The notes: generated from the sequence alone by a model not told the origin. A stretch of DNA of 36,009 nt from Actinomycetota bacterium (GCA_016278725.1 JADQBG010000019.1:1-36009); one strand, 5' to 3'. Shown: positions 1 to 7,665, numbered from the stretch's first letter. Numbers and translations are program-made.

Positions 1-1939
1 CGGCCGCCCGCGCTCCGCCGGCGTGGGGATCTTCCCCCCCGTCTTTCCAGGCGGCGAGCGCCGCGAGAAACTCCTCGCGAGTGGCGGACGACAGCCGGCC
101 GTTCCCTGAAACCGATTCGGCCAGGCCCGCCGAGGACGAGGCGTACTTCAACTCGAGTAGTTCCTGCAGCCGGGCAAGCAGGGCGACGCGGCGCCGGCCG
201 AGATCCTCATCTGGTGGGCCCTCATGTGATGGACCCTCATCTCGTGGGCCCTCGCCGGTTGCGGCCGTGTCCCCGTCCCCGGTCCCCCCGCCCTCCGCAG
301 CCGCCAGCACCCGGTGAGGCCCGAGCGCGAATTCGCGCTGGGCCGCGACCGCGGCGAAGGCCGCCGGTGAAAGATAGTCCTCGAGCGGCGCGGGATCGAG
401 AGTGCCCCAGTATTCCCTGACCGCCCGGCAGAAGCCCAACAGCCGGCTCGAGGACTCCGCGTGCACCTGCTTGCGCAGGAAATGCATCAACGTGTCCCCA
501 CGGGCGGTGAGCTCGTCGATCTCGGTGGATACCGACCGAAGCTCCCCTTCGGCCCCGAGCTCATTGAAGTAGACGGGGAAAGAGCGCAGAAGCTGCTTGA
601 TCGTGAACCACACCGGTTTGAGGTCCGTCGCCAGCAGCCGGCTGATATCCCGCTGAAAGAGATCGGTGTCGGCCAGAAAGACTCCGCCCAGGCGAAGTTG
701 CACGGTGAGCGCAGCCGCCAGGCGCTCGAAGAGCGTGGGATTGGAGCGGATCAGGCTCAGCCAGCAGCGGATGTTGGCCAGGTGATGAGGGTTGACCACC
801 GTCCGCCAATCGTCGGTCGCCGCATTGGCTTCGGGATGTTCGAAAGGCCAGGTGAGCAGGTCGTCAATCAGGTGATCCGCCGCCCGCCGGGCGCCCACCT
901 CGCCGATGGCCACCCCCACCACCTCATAACAGCGAAAGCGCATGGCGGGCCGGTTGGCCCCTTCCGCCCGGAAGAAATCGCTCAACCGGTCGATCACCCG
1001 CCCGTAGTCCAGGCCGCGCTCCGGGTCCATCATCTCGCGCACGCAGGCCACGAGAGCGGCGGTCAGTTCCTGCTCGAGGGGGCCGCCCACCTCCCCGCGA
1101 AGCAGGAAGAGACACAGAGAGAAGCGGTCCTCCACATCCGCGACGCGGGGCACGGCGTCCATCGCCCGCTCGCGGAGTTCCGAGAGCGTCGGCAACTCCA
1201 GCAGATCTTGCGGACCGTCCTGGGTTGCGGGCGGGCGCACCCCGCGGTCGAATCCGGCGAAGGCTCCTTTCACCGCGTCCGCATCGTTCAGAGACCCCTC
1301 CCCCTCCTCGCATTCACGCGCCCAGGCAGCGGCGTCCAGCAGCGGGATCGAGTCGCGATACGCGCTCTCCAGCACGTCGGCGTAGAGCGCTCCCCAAGCA
1401 GCAGCCGCCCCGGAGACAGGCTGGTCCAGCCGATCGATCTGCACGAGGAGGCCGCGAAGCAAACGGTCCCGCCGCCGGAAGGGCTCGGGATAGCGGGGGA
1501 AGGCCTGCCGCAGACGCACAGCCACCTGCTCGACCGCCGGCAGGTAGGCGGGACCGTGGAGGCCGTCGACAGCACCGCCCGTCCAGGTCGTCAGCAGATG
1601 CAGCAGGTTGGAGGCCTGGTCGTCGGAGAGCTCTCCTTCCAACAGATCGAGCGCCATATCGGCGAAGAGGGAGTAGTGCCCGGCGCGCGCAGGCGAACGT
1701 TCGAAGTAGGCCCAATCACGCAAAAGCACCCGCTTCAGCGCCTCTATGGCGGCATCGTCGTTTCGAAAGTCGTGGAAATACTCGGTGAGAAGGCTTTGGA
1801 GGGAGCGGGAGGCACCGACGAGTTCGGCGACTTCGGCAAGCAGAGGCTCGAACCTGGCCGGTACGCGCACTTCAACCGCGGTACTGGGCTGGTTCGCACG
1901 CAGGGCGTCGGAGTCTAGATCTATACTCCTGGGCGTCAT
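1..1939 (-). CDS. Large protein resembling the N-terminal region of PEP/pyruvate-binding proteins (partial)
   Basis: A single minus-strand reading frame stays open from an ATG at 1939 to the left edge of the window, about 646 codons, so the gene is 3'-truncated here. A GGGAGG stretch lies just upstream of the ATG, rather close to it. The product starts MTPRSIDLDSDALRANQPST and is mostly helical and soluble, with no signal peptide or membrane segment. The stretch FPVYFNELGAEGELR, followed by STEID and FLRKQVHAESS, resembles the N-terminal regulatory part of large PEP/pyruvate-binding (PPDK-related) proteins of anaerobes. That assignment is from memory of the family and not certain; the catalytic domains would lie outside the window. 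Near residue 570 there is a low-complexity acidic linker made of EGP/DE repeats. The plus-strand frame at 461-1918 is its antisense shadow. Confidence 0.62.
   Translation of the reverse strand, partial: MTPRSIDLDSDALRANQPSTAVEVRVPARFEPLLAEVAELVGASRSLQSLLTEYFHDFRNDDAAIEALKRVLLRDWAYFERSPARAGHYSLFADMALDLLEGELSDDQASNLLHLLTTWTGGAVDGLHGPAYLPAVEQVAVRLRQAFPRYPEPFRRRDRLLRGLLVQIDRLDQPVSGAAAAWGALYADVLESAYRDSIPLLDAAAWARECEEGEGSLNDADAVKGAFAGFDRGVRPPATQDGPQDLLELPTLSELRERAMDAVPRVADVEDRFSLCLFLLRGEVGGPLEQELTAALVACVREMMDPERGLDYGRVIDRLSDFFRAEGANRPAMRFRCYEVVGVAIGEVGARRAADHLIDDLLTWPFEHPEANAATDDWRTVVNPHHLANIRCWLSLIRSNPTLFERLAAALTVQLRLGGVFLADTDLFQRDISRLLATDLKPVWFTIKQLLRSFPVYFNELGAEGELRSVSTEIDELTARGDTLMHFLRKQVHAESSSRLLGFCRAVREYWGTLDPAPLEDYLSPAAFAAVAAQREFALGPHRVLAAAEGGGTGDGDTAATGEGPRDEGPSHEGPPDEDLGRRRVALLARLQELLELKYASSSAGLAESVSGNGRLSSATREEFLAALAAWKDGGEDPHAGGARAA
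201..260. repeat. Four imperfect 15-bp tandem repeats in the linker of the left-edge gene
   Basis: Four 15-bp units (201-215, 216-230, 231-245, 246-260) share the core CCTCATCT or CCCTC. On the minus strand they encode a Gly-Pro/Asp-Glu-rich linker. Because the unit is a multiple of three, changes in copy number would keep the frame. Confidence 0.6.
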
Positions 1940-2127
1940 CAACCTCCCGATTCCCCAGATCGTACCCCAGCCAGACCGCAAGCATGCCCTCCGCCAAGGC
2001 ACGTCCTGGCCGTTTGAGCAGGGACCCGCCAACCCTAAGGCGACTCTCACCGCCTCCTTACATGCCTTTTACCTTGGGCGCGTAGCCTCTGTAAAGTCAA
2101 TTCGAATTCCACAGCTGGGAGAAACTT

Positions 2128-3009
2128 TTGAGAACTTATTTGCGACTTACTTTCGCCCTCGCCAGCGCTGCGGCGCTGGTGCTGGCCATGACCGGCGCGG
2201 CCTTTGCGATGGGCGGCGGCGGCATGGGCACCGCCAACATGGGCTCCGGCGACACCACTCATCAATCCGCCATGACCCAGCCCGCCATGACGCAGCCCGC
2301 CATGACCCAGCCCGCCATGACCCAGCCCGCCATGGACCAATCCGGCATGACCCAGTCCGGCACGACCATGACCGACCCTGTCCATGATCCGGGCACCGGC
2401 ATGACCGACCCTATGACCGACCCTGTTCATGACCCGGGTACCGGCATGACCGACGGCACCATGGGGCAGCACATGTTCGGCGATACGGCGGGAAGCTGGT
2501 ACGCGGATTACGCCGATCACATGGCCGAGAATGACTACATGCACGGCTATACCAACGGGGACTTTGGGGGCAACGACCAAATCACCCGTGGCCAGTTCGC
2601 GACGGTCATGGCCCGCATGATGGGCCTCGAGCCCTCGGGCGAGGCTCCCTTTGGCGACACGCACGGTTACTGGGCAGAGGGCCACATTGCCGCGATGACT
2701 GACGCGGGCATTATCAGCGGTCACGCCGACGGCACCTTTGGCCCCAACGAGCCGATCACCCGCGCTCAGATGGCGACTCTCATGGACCGCGCCCGGGACT
2801 ATCTCGGTTTGAGCAACCCGGACTATGATCCGCAGCAACTGGAAAACCGGCTGGCGGACGTGGCGGGTCACTGGGCCGAAGACCACATCGGGCACATGTA
2901 CGAACTGGGAATCACCCAGGGCGATGAGGTCGGCAATTTCCGGCCGGACGAGCACACCATTCGCGCTCAGGCCGCGGCCATGCTGTGGCGCTGGCACGAG
3001 GTTCAATAG
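2128..3009 (+). CDS. Secreted SLH-domain protein with methionine-rich repeat region
   Basis: This 293-residue protein begins at a TTG with a GGGAGA Shine-Dalgarno 5 bases upstream. It has a clear signal peptide (MRTYLRL, then a hydrophobic stretch ending around AFA at residue 27). Next is a low-complexity region, residues about 28-115, rich in Met, Gln, Thr, Pro and Asp, with six units of the type MTQPA and two copies of TDPVHDPGTG. Three S-layer homology modules follow at about residues 120-175, 180-230 and 240-292, each with the typical W-x-D/E-H and NGDFGGNDQITRGQFA-like core. SLH modules usually bind cell-wall polymers, so the protein probably sits on the cell surface with the Met-rich segment exposed. 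Met/His-rich segments can bind copper or silver, but that role is only a possibility here. A strong terminator follows directly. Confidence 0.85.
   Translation: MRTYLRLTFALASAAALVLAMTGAAFAMGGGGMGTANMGSGDTTHQSAMTQPAMTQPAMTQPAMTQPAMDQSGMTQSGTTMTDPVHDPGTGMTDPMTDPVHDPGTGMTDGTMGQHMFGDTAGSWYADYADHMAENDYMHGYTNGDFGGNDQITRGQFATVMARMMGLEPSGEAPFGDTHGYWAEGHIAAMTDAGIISGHADGTFGPNEPITRAQMATLMDRARDYLGLSNPDYDPQQLENRLADVAGHWAEDHIGHMYELGITQGDEVGNFRPDEHTIRAQAAAMLWRWHEVQ
2272..2361 (+). repeat. Six 15-bp tandem repeats encoding MTQPA-type units
   Basis: Six consecutive 15-bp units (starting 2272, 2287, 2302, 2317, 2332, 2347) follow the pattern ATGACCCAGCCCGCC. The first four are almost identical; the last two diverge to encode MDQSG and MTQSG. 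The repeats are in frame in the SLH gene and could change number by slippage without frameshift. Confidence 0.9.
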
Positions 3010-3042
3010 GCTCGAGTAGCCCCTAACCGGACTCTCTGAGCG

Positions 3043-3078
3043 AAAGGGGGGAGCGCTACGGCGCTCCCCCCTTTTTTT
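3043..3078 (+). terminator. Rho-independent terminator after the SLH gene
   Basis: A perfect 14-bp stem (AAAGGGGGGAGCGC, loop TACG, then the complement) is followed by a run of T ending at 3078. It lies 33 bp after the SLH stop codon and ends its transcript; with three A before the stem it may also stop the DUF1638 transcript coming from the right. Confidence 0.92.
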
Positions 3079-3112
3079 CGTCAAAGTGGCGGAGACGTGG
3101 AGAAAACCCCGC

Positions 3113-3769
3113 CTATACTTGATCCAGGACGCGCACCTGCTCCAGGAGCAAAGACTTGAAGCGATCGAGGGTGACCGGGTAGGACTGCATCGCCACGCCC
3201 ATCCAATCGGCGTATTCCAGTAGATCCTCGGGCTGCTCGGCGACGTACTGTTCGCAGTATCCGACGCCATCGAGCACGATCGCCCCGCCCTCGTGCTTGG
3301 GGAAGTTCTCGTTGGCCCGCGCCTCGTCCCAGCCTTTGAACACCTCGTGCCGATACTTGACCCATCCCGGGGTCATCCACCACACCTTGGCTCCCCCGGC
3401 CAACTCCTGCGCAATTTGCTCCCGCTCTTCCTCGTTCGCGATCATGTCCATGCAGTGGGTGGCCTCGATTCTGGCCACACGGGGTCCCTGCTCGGCAATG
3501 ACCTGACTCATGGTGCGCGTCGGCTCCCTCACGTTGACGTAGCAAAAGGCGCCGCCAAAGACGACAAGCACCTTGTCGGCCTTTGTCTTTGCGTGCTCTA
3601 TCCGCGCGAGGAGCTGCCGTTCGAGCTCAGCGGGCTCCTGGTGAAGCCCGGGGGCGGTGAAGAACAGGTGCTCGGTATCAAGAAAACCGGACTCTCGCAA
3701 AGCGCGCAACTCGAGGCTCATCGTGCCGCACGCAACGACGGCGATATCGGCGAAGGAGGTTCCGTTCAA
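3113..3769 (-). CDS. DUF1638 family protein
   Basis: About 218 residues. The N-terminus carries the DUF1638 signature: a hydrophobic strand followed by ACGTMSLELRAL (IAVVACG core), and the body has LVVFGGAFC, RIEATHCMDMI and a long helical C-terminus. The most likely start is the TTG at 3769, which has GAGGAG 8 bases upstream; a GTG at 3778 is in frame but sits on that same ribosome-binding site. DUF1638 proteins have no proven biochemical function, but in anaerobes and methanogens they are often encoded near corrinoid or methyltransferase genes. Here the gene lies 128 bp downstream of the GrdB-like selenoprotein on the same strand, and a TATACCC/GGGTATA palindrome in the gap suggests it can be controlled separately. 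Cys and His residues in ACG and THC could bind a metal or cofactor; that is inference. Confidence 0.85.
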   Translation of the reverse strand: MNGTSFADIAVVACGTMSLELRALRESGFLDTEHLFFTAPGLHQEPAELERQLLARIEHAKTKADKVLVVFGGAFCYVNVREPTRTMSQVIAEQGPRVARIEATHCMDMIANEEEREQIAQELAGGAKVWWMTPGWVKYRHEVFKGWDEARANENFPKHEGGAIVLDGVGYCEQYVAEQPEDLLEYADWMGVAMQSYPVTLDRFKSLLLEQVRVLDQV

Positions 3770-3815
3770 TTCAACCACTCCTCGGGTGAGAGTTGCTCCG
3801 GGTCAGGGCCGTCAG

Positions 3816-3833
3816 TATACCCCAGAGGGTATA
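3816..3833 (-). promoter_or_regulatory. TATACCC-CAGA-GGGTATA palindrome upstream of the DUF1638 gene
   Basis: A perfect 7-bp inverted repeat with a 4-bp centre lies about 47 bp upstream of the DUF1638 start. Its right part provides a TATACT that could be a -10 hexamer for the minus strand. The TACCC...GGGTA pattern resembles operators of the CsoR/CstR repressor family. There is no T-run, so it is not a typical terminator. Confidence 0.4.
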
Positions 3834-3897
3834 GCAGAGTCTCCACCCCCTCCCACCCAAGGCACTGCTGAGAGCGACAAGTCAGACAGACCGGACT

Positions 3898-4812
3898 TCA
3901 ATCCGCCCGAGGAATTTCGCCCGACACCAACTTCAGGTATAGCCAGGGCTTGCGCTTGATCAGCTGCCCGATGGGTGGCGTCTCCCCATGGCTCTCCCGC
4001 CGCACCTGCTTTGCCGGTTCGGGCCAGACAAAGGGCAGAGTGGTCACCGTGCCCGGTTCCTCGGCCTCTTCCAGCACGCGCAAAGCCGCCTCCAGCACGG
4101 TCCGCTCGCCGCGTTTGTCCCCCGGGTTGCCCAAGGGGCGACCGTTGGGGTAGGCGATGGCGGCCACCCGCGGAACTCCGGGAGCCGCGGTGAAGTCGGG
4201 AATCATGGAGAGCGACACGGTGGGGATGCCGGCCGCCTCGATCTCGCGCTGCGCCAGTCCCACGGACCGGCAGCAGAAGGGTCAGACCGGCACCAGCGCC
4301 ACGGCGTCAACCTGCTCCTCCTTGAGGCGCCGAACGATCGCGGGCACGCTCGTGCGCAGAAACTCGTCGGCGTCGAGCAGGTAACCCATGAAGGAGTAAT
4401 GCGTGGGTGCGGCCTCGGCGATCACGCCCTCTTCGGCCAACTCGCCCAGGCGTGCGAGAGGCAGCACGCAGTCCAGGTCCGATTCGCCGAAGGAGCGGTC
4501 GATGTGCAGGTGACAGAGGCGGACGTCCTCGGTGCAGGCGGAGCGGGGAATCACCCGGAAGCTGGGATCACCCCACCAGGGGTTCCGGCGCTCTCCCTCC
4601 TGGTCGAAGGGCTCCCCTTCCCTTGGCGCCACTCCCGCCGAGCTAATCAGGGCGACGCGGCACTCACTCAAGGGTTTCTTCAAGGGTGTCCAGGGAATCG
4701 GGCGGCGCTCCTCGCGCTCGATCCACGCCTTGATCACCCGCTTGGTCGCGCCGTCCAGAAACTGAAGGGAGTCGAAGCCGGCGCTACGGACGCTGCGTGT
4801 TGTCGCTGTCAT
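3898..4812 (-). CDS. GrdB-like glycine/sarcosine/betaine reductase family selenoprotein (in-frame UGA = Sec177)
   Basis: Read through the TGA at 4284-4282, this is one 304-residue protein. Without readthrough it falls into two in-frame pieces (4812-4285 and 4281-3898), and the whole matches the GrdB-type selenoprotein B family. Landmarks are TPLKKPLSECRVALISSAGV near residue 45, a DPSFRVIP segment, THYSFMGYLLD, then ALVPV-U-PFCCRSVGLAQ around Sec177 and AGIPTVSLSMIPDF after it. The motif U-x-x-C-C is where other members have Cys or Sec in C/U-P-x-C. A bulged 12-bp hairpin with a GUG loop starts right after the UGA, as required for a bacterial SECIS element. The ATG overlaps the stop of the upstream SRPBCC gene (TGATG), and GGAG lies 9 bases before it, so the two are translationally coupled. 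Known relatives reduce C-N bonds of glycine, betaine or D-proline with thiols; for this shorter stand-alone type the substrate is unknown. Expression requires selABCD elsewhere in the genome. Confidence 0.88.
4249..4276 (-). promoter_or_regulatory. Bacterial SECIS-like hairpin directly after the in-frame UGA
   Basis: On the minus strand, 12 base pairs form: 4276-4273 with 4249-4252, a bulged U at 4272, then 4271-4264 with 4253-4260 (one G-U pair). The apical loop is GUG (4263-4261). The loop begins 18 nt after the UGA, and a G is the first loop base. Both agree with the published bSECIS consensus (UGA-to-loop spacing about 16-37 nt, G in the first two loop positions). The hairpin would recruit SelB with Sec-tRNA. 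Confidence 0.8.
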
Positions 4813-5468
4813 CAAGAGACTCCTTCCGCCCGGCGCTTGATTCCCAAGAGCATTTTGCGCTCCATCACGTGGTGCAGTGGCTCGATCGCCACCTTCCACA
4901 TCAGGAAGTCGGCGATGGTGGGCACATAGCCCCGGCGGTTGCGGGCGATGAGGCGTGTCCGTCCCCGCCCCTCGGCTTCCAGGATGAACAGCCACGACTC
5001 CTCGATGGGAGCCATCTCGCCCTCGGGGGCATCGGCTTCCAGCAGGAGGTAGCGTCCGGGCTGCACCGCGGCGACCGTGTAGAAGGGGCCGTTCTTGCCG
5101 ATGTAGATGCGTTCGCCGTTGGAGACGGATTGGTGCTCGGGCAGGACTATCTCGGCGCTATGGATGTCCGCGCCGATCAGGTTCTCGAGGCGGTCGTAAC
5201 TGTAGAAGCCGCCGCGTCCCTGGCCGATCTGCGCAAGCCAGGGCCAGACATTTTCCACCGGGGCCTCGATGCTCACGGCGCGATTGGAGATCTGTTGAGG
5301 CCGAGCCACGAGCTCGTCCCCGGGCAGCCGCCGCTCCCGCTCCTGCTCGCTGGTCCCCCACGCCAGATGCCAAGGGCGAAACCAACCGACATATCCCGAT
5401 AAGCCCAGCAGGCCGGCGCCCGCCGCTCCCACGCCTCTGGGTCCAAGAACTCGTTCGCGCCACTTCAC
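4812..5468 (-). CDS. Membrane-anchored SRPBCC-fold protein
   Basis: A 218-residue protein. I place the start at GTG 5468 because AGGAGG lies 9 bases upstream; the open frame extends further to 5645 but that part looks non-coding. After VKWRERVLG there is a hydrophobic stretch (residues about 12-30) that looks like a membrane anchor. The rest has the typical order of polyketide cyclase/SRPBCC proteins: [35 protein letters not shown], a beta-rich middle with [14 protein letters not shown] and SWLFILE, and a C-terminal helix with [20 protein letters not shown] domains bind hydrophobic ligands in a deep cavity; the ligand here is unknown. The stop codon overlaps the ATG of the downstream selenoprotein gene, which suggests a fixed ratio and a shared job. 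Confidence 0.82.
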   Translation of the reverse strand: MKWRERVLGPRGVGAAGAGLLGLSGYVGWFRPWHLAWGTSEQERERRLPGDELVARPQQISNRAVSIEAPVENVWPWLAQIGQGRGGFYSYDRLENLIGADIHSAEIVLPEHQSVSNGERIYIGKNGPFYTVAAVQPGRYLLLEADAPEGEMAPIEESWLFILEAEGRGRTRLIARNRRGYVPTIADFLMWKVAIEPLHHVMERKMLLGIKRRAEGVS

Positions 5469-5632
5469 TCCGACAGCCCTCCTGCGTGTGGTCAGTGCAC
5501 GAGTAAGGCTATTGCACGAGGCAGGCGGCCACACCGGCCAGGTGGGTTGAATCGGGGCCGTCATTCTCGGGGGCCTGACCCTGGCCGATAGTAGAGGAGG
5601 TGGACGAGAACCGAGAACACGGGCCGCGCGGA

Positions 5633-5658
5633 GGAACGCCGGCAATCGCCGGCGTTCC
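5633..5658. other. Perfect 11-bp hairpin between divergent or tandem genes
   Basis: GGAACGCCGGC, loop AATC, then its exact complement. It lies between the ABM-like gene (ending at 5699 on the minus strand) and the SRPBCC gene. It could terminate the minus-strand ABM-like transcript, but no T-run follows on either strand, so termination is uncertain. Confidence 0.45.
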
Positions 5659-5698
5659 CGTCATTGTGCATCTCTATTCGCCTGTCAGGTGTCGACTG

Positions 5699-5983
5699 TC
5701 AGGCGCTTTGACTATCGACTTCCTCCAGGAACTCTACCTCGGGCGGAGCGGTCACCCCGCCTTTCTTCGTGCCGGCGAGGAACTCCTCCGACTGGAACAT
5801 GCGGCGGGCCTCACCCTCGTCGGAAAACTGGGTGAGAACCACCACTTCGTTCGGGCTGTCTTTTGCGCGAAACACCCGGGTCCCCTTCGAGCCGTGCTTT
5901 TGCCGAAGGGACGACAGTTCATCGAACACGGGCTTCCACTCGTCGTAGTCGCGAACAGAGGCGCGGATCAGGGCGTAAGCCAT
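5699..5983 (-). CDS. Small ABM/dimeric alpha-beta barrel-like protein
   Basis: A 94-residue protein starting at ATG 5983, with AGAAGG 8 bases upstream; a GTG nine bases earlier is also possible. The sequence MAYALIRASVRDYDEWKPVF, then GTRVFRAKDSPNEVVVLTQF and ARRMFQSEEF, has the beta-alpha-beta pattern of small dimeric alpha-beta barrel proteins (antibiotic biosynthesis monooxygenase-like or heme-degrading-type fold). No catalytic residues can be assigned. The members of this fold that have been studied act on small aromatic compounds or heme; the function here is unknown. It is followed by a gap of 230 bp to the SRPBCC gene on the same strand. Confidence 0.75.
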   Translation of the reverse strand: MAYALIRASVRDYDEWKPVFDELSSLRQKHGSKGTRVFRAKDSPNEVVVLTQFSDEGEARRMFQSEEFLAGTKKGGVTAPPEVEFLEEVDSQSA

Positions 5984-6300
5984 GACGATCACCTTCTCCC
6001 GTCTGGAATAACGGCGAGCCGGACCGGACGCGAAACAGCTGCCTTAACCGGCTCTATACGTGTTAAATCTTCCCGGCGGCGATGAGTTGGGAACACCACT
6101 GCCCGCGCGCTCGGGACGATCAGGCCGCCTGCGCGGTCGACATCACTTCGCGTCCCCTGTCCGACGCGCTCCCCGCGTAGATCGCCGGCAGCGCGGGTAT
6201 CCCTGGCACGACCGTGGGCCTTCTCGTCTCTTTCCTCGACCGTGAGGGGGCGCGGCCTATGGGCGGCGAGACAAGAACTGCGAAAAAGAGGAGCTCTGCC
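5984..6300. other. Intergenic region between divergent genes
   Basis: Between the divergent ABM-like gene and the FMN reductase gene. The start of the FMN reductase lies at its right end, with GAGGAG at 6288-6293. Short open frames in this stretch have no recognisable content. Nothing else is seen. Confidence 0.5.
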
Positions 6301-6879
6301 TTGACCTACAAAGTCGGCTACTTCGTCGGGAGCTTGGCCTCGGACTCCATCAACCGGATCCTCTCCGAGGCGCTCAAGAAGGTCGCGCCGTCGGATCTGG
6401 AGTTCATCGAGATCCCCATCGGGGACCTCCCGCTCTACAGCCGCGACTACGATGCCGACTTCCCTCCCCCGGCGCGGGCGCTCAAGGACAAGATCGCCTC
6501 GGTGCAGGCCGTGCTCTTCATCTCGCCCGAATACAACCGCGCCATCCCCGGCGCGCTGAAGAACGCCATCGACTGGGCCTCGCGGCCCCACGGCCAGAAC
6601 TCTTTCTCCCGGAAGCCTTCGGCCATCATCGGCGCCTCCACCGGACGCATCGGGACCGCGGTCATGCAGTCGAACCTGCGCAGCGTGCTGGCCTTCTGCG
6701 ACTCCCCGCAGCTGAACGTGCCCGAGGCCTACATCCACTTCACCCCCGGCCTCTTCGGCCAGGACGGCGAGATCAAGGATGAAGGGACCAAGGCCTTCCT
6801 CACTACCTACATGGAGGCGTTCCGGGAGTTCATCATCCGGGTGCTCACCGTGGTGCCGCAGAACTTGCCGCAGGCCTGA
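6301..6879 (+). CDS. NAD(P)H-dependent FMN reductase (flavodoxin-like fold)
   Basis: A 192-residue protein. The start is TTG 6301, with GAGGAG 7 bases upstream; the open frame extends upstream to 6214 without good coding content. It has the family's signatures: VGYFVGSLASDSINR (phosphate-binding loop of FMN), IEIPIGDLPLYSRDYD, then SPEYNRAIPGALKNAIDWAS near residue 77 (the key FMN/NADPH contact region) and IGASTGRIGT. Proteins of this family (NADPH-dependent FMN reductase, chromate or azo reductase type) transfer electrons from NAD(P)H to FMN, quinones or other acceptors in the cytoplasm. The gene converges with the DedA gene, with only three bases between their stop codons. Confidence 0.92.
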   Translation: MTYKVGYFVGSLASDSINRILSEALKKVAPSDLEFIEIPIGDLPLYSRDYDADFPPPARALKDKIASVQAVLFISPEYNRAIPGALKNAIDWASRPHGQNSFSRKPSAIIGASTGRIGTAVMQSNLRSVLAFCDSPQLNVPEAYIHFTPGLFGQDGEIKDEGTKAFLTTYMEAFREFIIRVLTVVPQNLPQA

Positions 6880-6882
6880 GCC

Positions 6883-7503
6883 TTAAGCGGAATCCCCCAG
6901 GCGCCGGCCCATTACGTAGGCGGCCAGGCCGATCACCAGGAACAGGGCGATGCCGCCCCCCACCAGGGCCCAGCGGTACGTCCCGTGCAGGCGAGAAACC
7001 CAGTCGGATGCGAAGTAAGCGGCGGTCGTCCAGAAGGCCACCCAGAGAGCGGCGCCGAGCGCGTTTAGCGGCAGGAAGCGCTTCCAGCCGTAGTGGAGGG
7101 TGCCCGCGACGATGCCGTTTAGCTGCCTGAACCCCTCGACGAAGCGGGCAATGACGATCACCCAGCCCCCGTAGTGATCGAAGAAGGACTGCGCGTGATC
7201 GAGTCGCTGCGGGGTGACGAGGTAGTGCCCGCCGAGGTGAACCCGGCAGCCAAGTCCGAGGATCAGACGTCGGCCGCCGTAGTGGCCGATCGCGTAGCCC
7301 ACGTTGTCGCCCGCCACCGCCGCGGCGAAAGCGAAGAGGGCGACCAGAAAGATGTTCAGGTTGCCCTGTCCCGCCTCCACCGCCCCCGCGATAAGGACGG
7401 TCTCCCCAGGCGAGGGGATACCGAAGTCCTCGACGAAGATGAACAGGACGATGGCCGCGTAGCCCCAGGTCTGCAGCAGGTGATTGACATCGATCCCGAA
7501 CAA
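6883..7503 (-). CDS. DedA family membrane protein
   Basis: A 206-residue integral membrane protein, probably beginning at TTG 7503 after a purine-rich GAGGGTGG. It carries the DedA/SNARE-associated hallmarks: an N-terminal amphipathic part, FVEDFGIPSPGETVLIAGA, a middle GDNVGYAIGHYGGRRLI, then FFDHYGGWVIVIARFVEGFRQ (the conserved F/Y-G-x(3)-I/V-x-x-R-F-x-x-G-x-R motif) and two or three C-terminal membrane helices. DedA proteins act as lipid or ion transporters/flippases in the cytoplasmic membrane and affect membrane potential and envelope integrity. There is no obvious operon partner; the neighbouring FMN reductase is convergent. Confidence 0.93.
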   Translation of the reverse strand: MFGIDVNHLLQTWGYAAIVLFIFVEDFGIPSPGETVLIAGAVEAGQGNLNIFLVALFAFAAAVAGDNVGYAIGHYGGRRLILGLGCRVHLGGHYLVTPQRLDHAQSFFDHYGGWVIVIARFVEGFRQLNGIVAGTLHYGWKRFLPLNALGAALWVAFWTTAAYFASDWVSRLHGTYRWALVGGGIALFLVIGLAAYVMGRRLGDSA

Positions 7504-7665
7504 CGGCCACCCTCACGTCAGGCGAAGAGATTCGCGCGGACCGCGCCGAGCGGTCCGACTCGACCTCCTCTACCCTCATTCGGGAGCAGAGAGTCACCGC
7601 GCGACGCCGACCATGTGCGTCCCGCCCGCGGAAGGGAGGAACAAAGTTCAGCCCCGGTCTCTGGG

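Noticed and set aside
461-1918. 485-codon plus-strand reading frame
   Set aside because: It is the antisense shadow of the long minus-strand gene 1-1939, which has recognisable protein features; the plus-strand product is rich in Arg, Gly and His and has no fold pattern.
2047-3270. 407-codon minus-strand reading frame
   Set aside because: Antisense of the Met-rich SLH gene; its His/Gly repeats are only the complement of the MTQPA repeats.
3293-3871. Plus-strand reading frame opposite the DUF1638 gene
   Set aside because: Shadow of the DUF1638 gene; no ribosome-binding site and no family features.
3898-4263. Separate 121-residue protein starting at GTG 4263
   Set aside because: The GTG is in frame with the upstream gene after the TGA, has no ribosome-binding site, and lies in the loop of the SECIS-like hairpin; readthrough as selenocysteine explains both parts.
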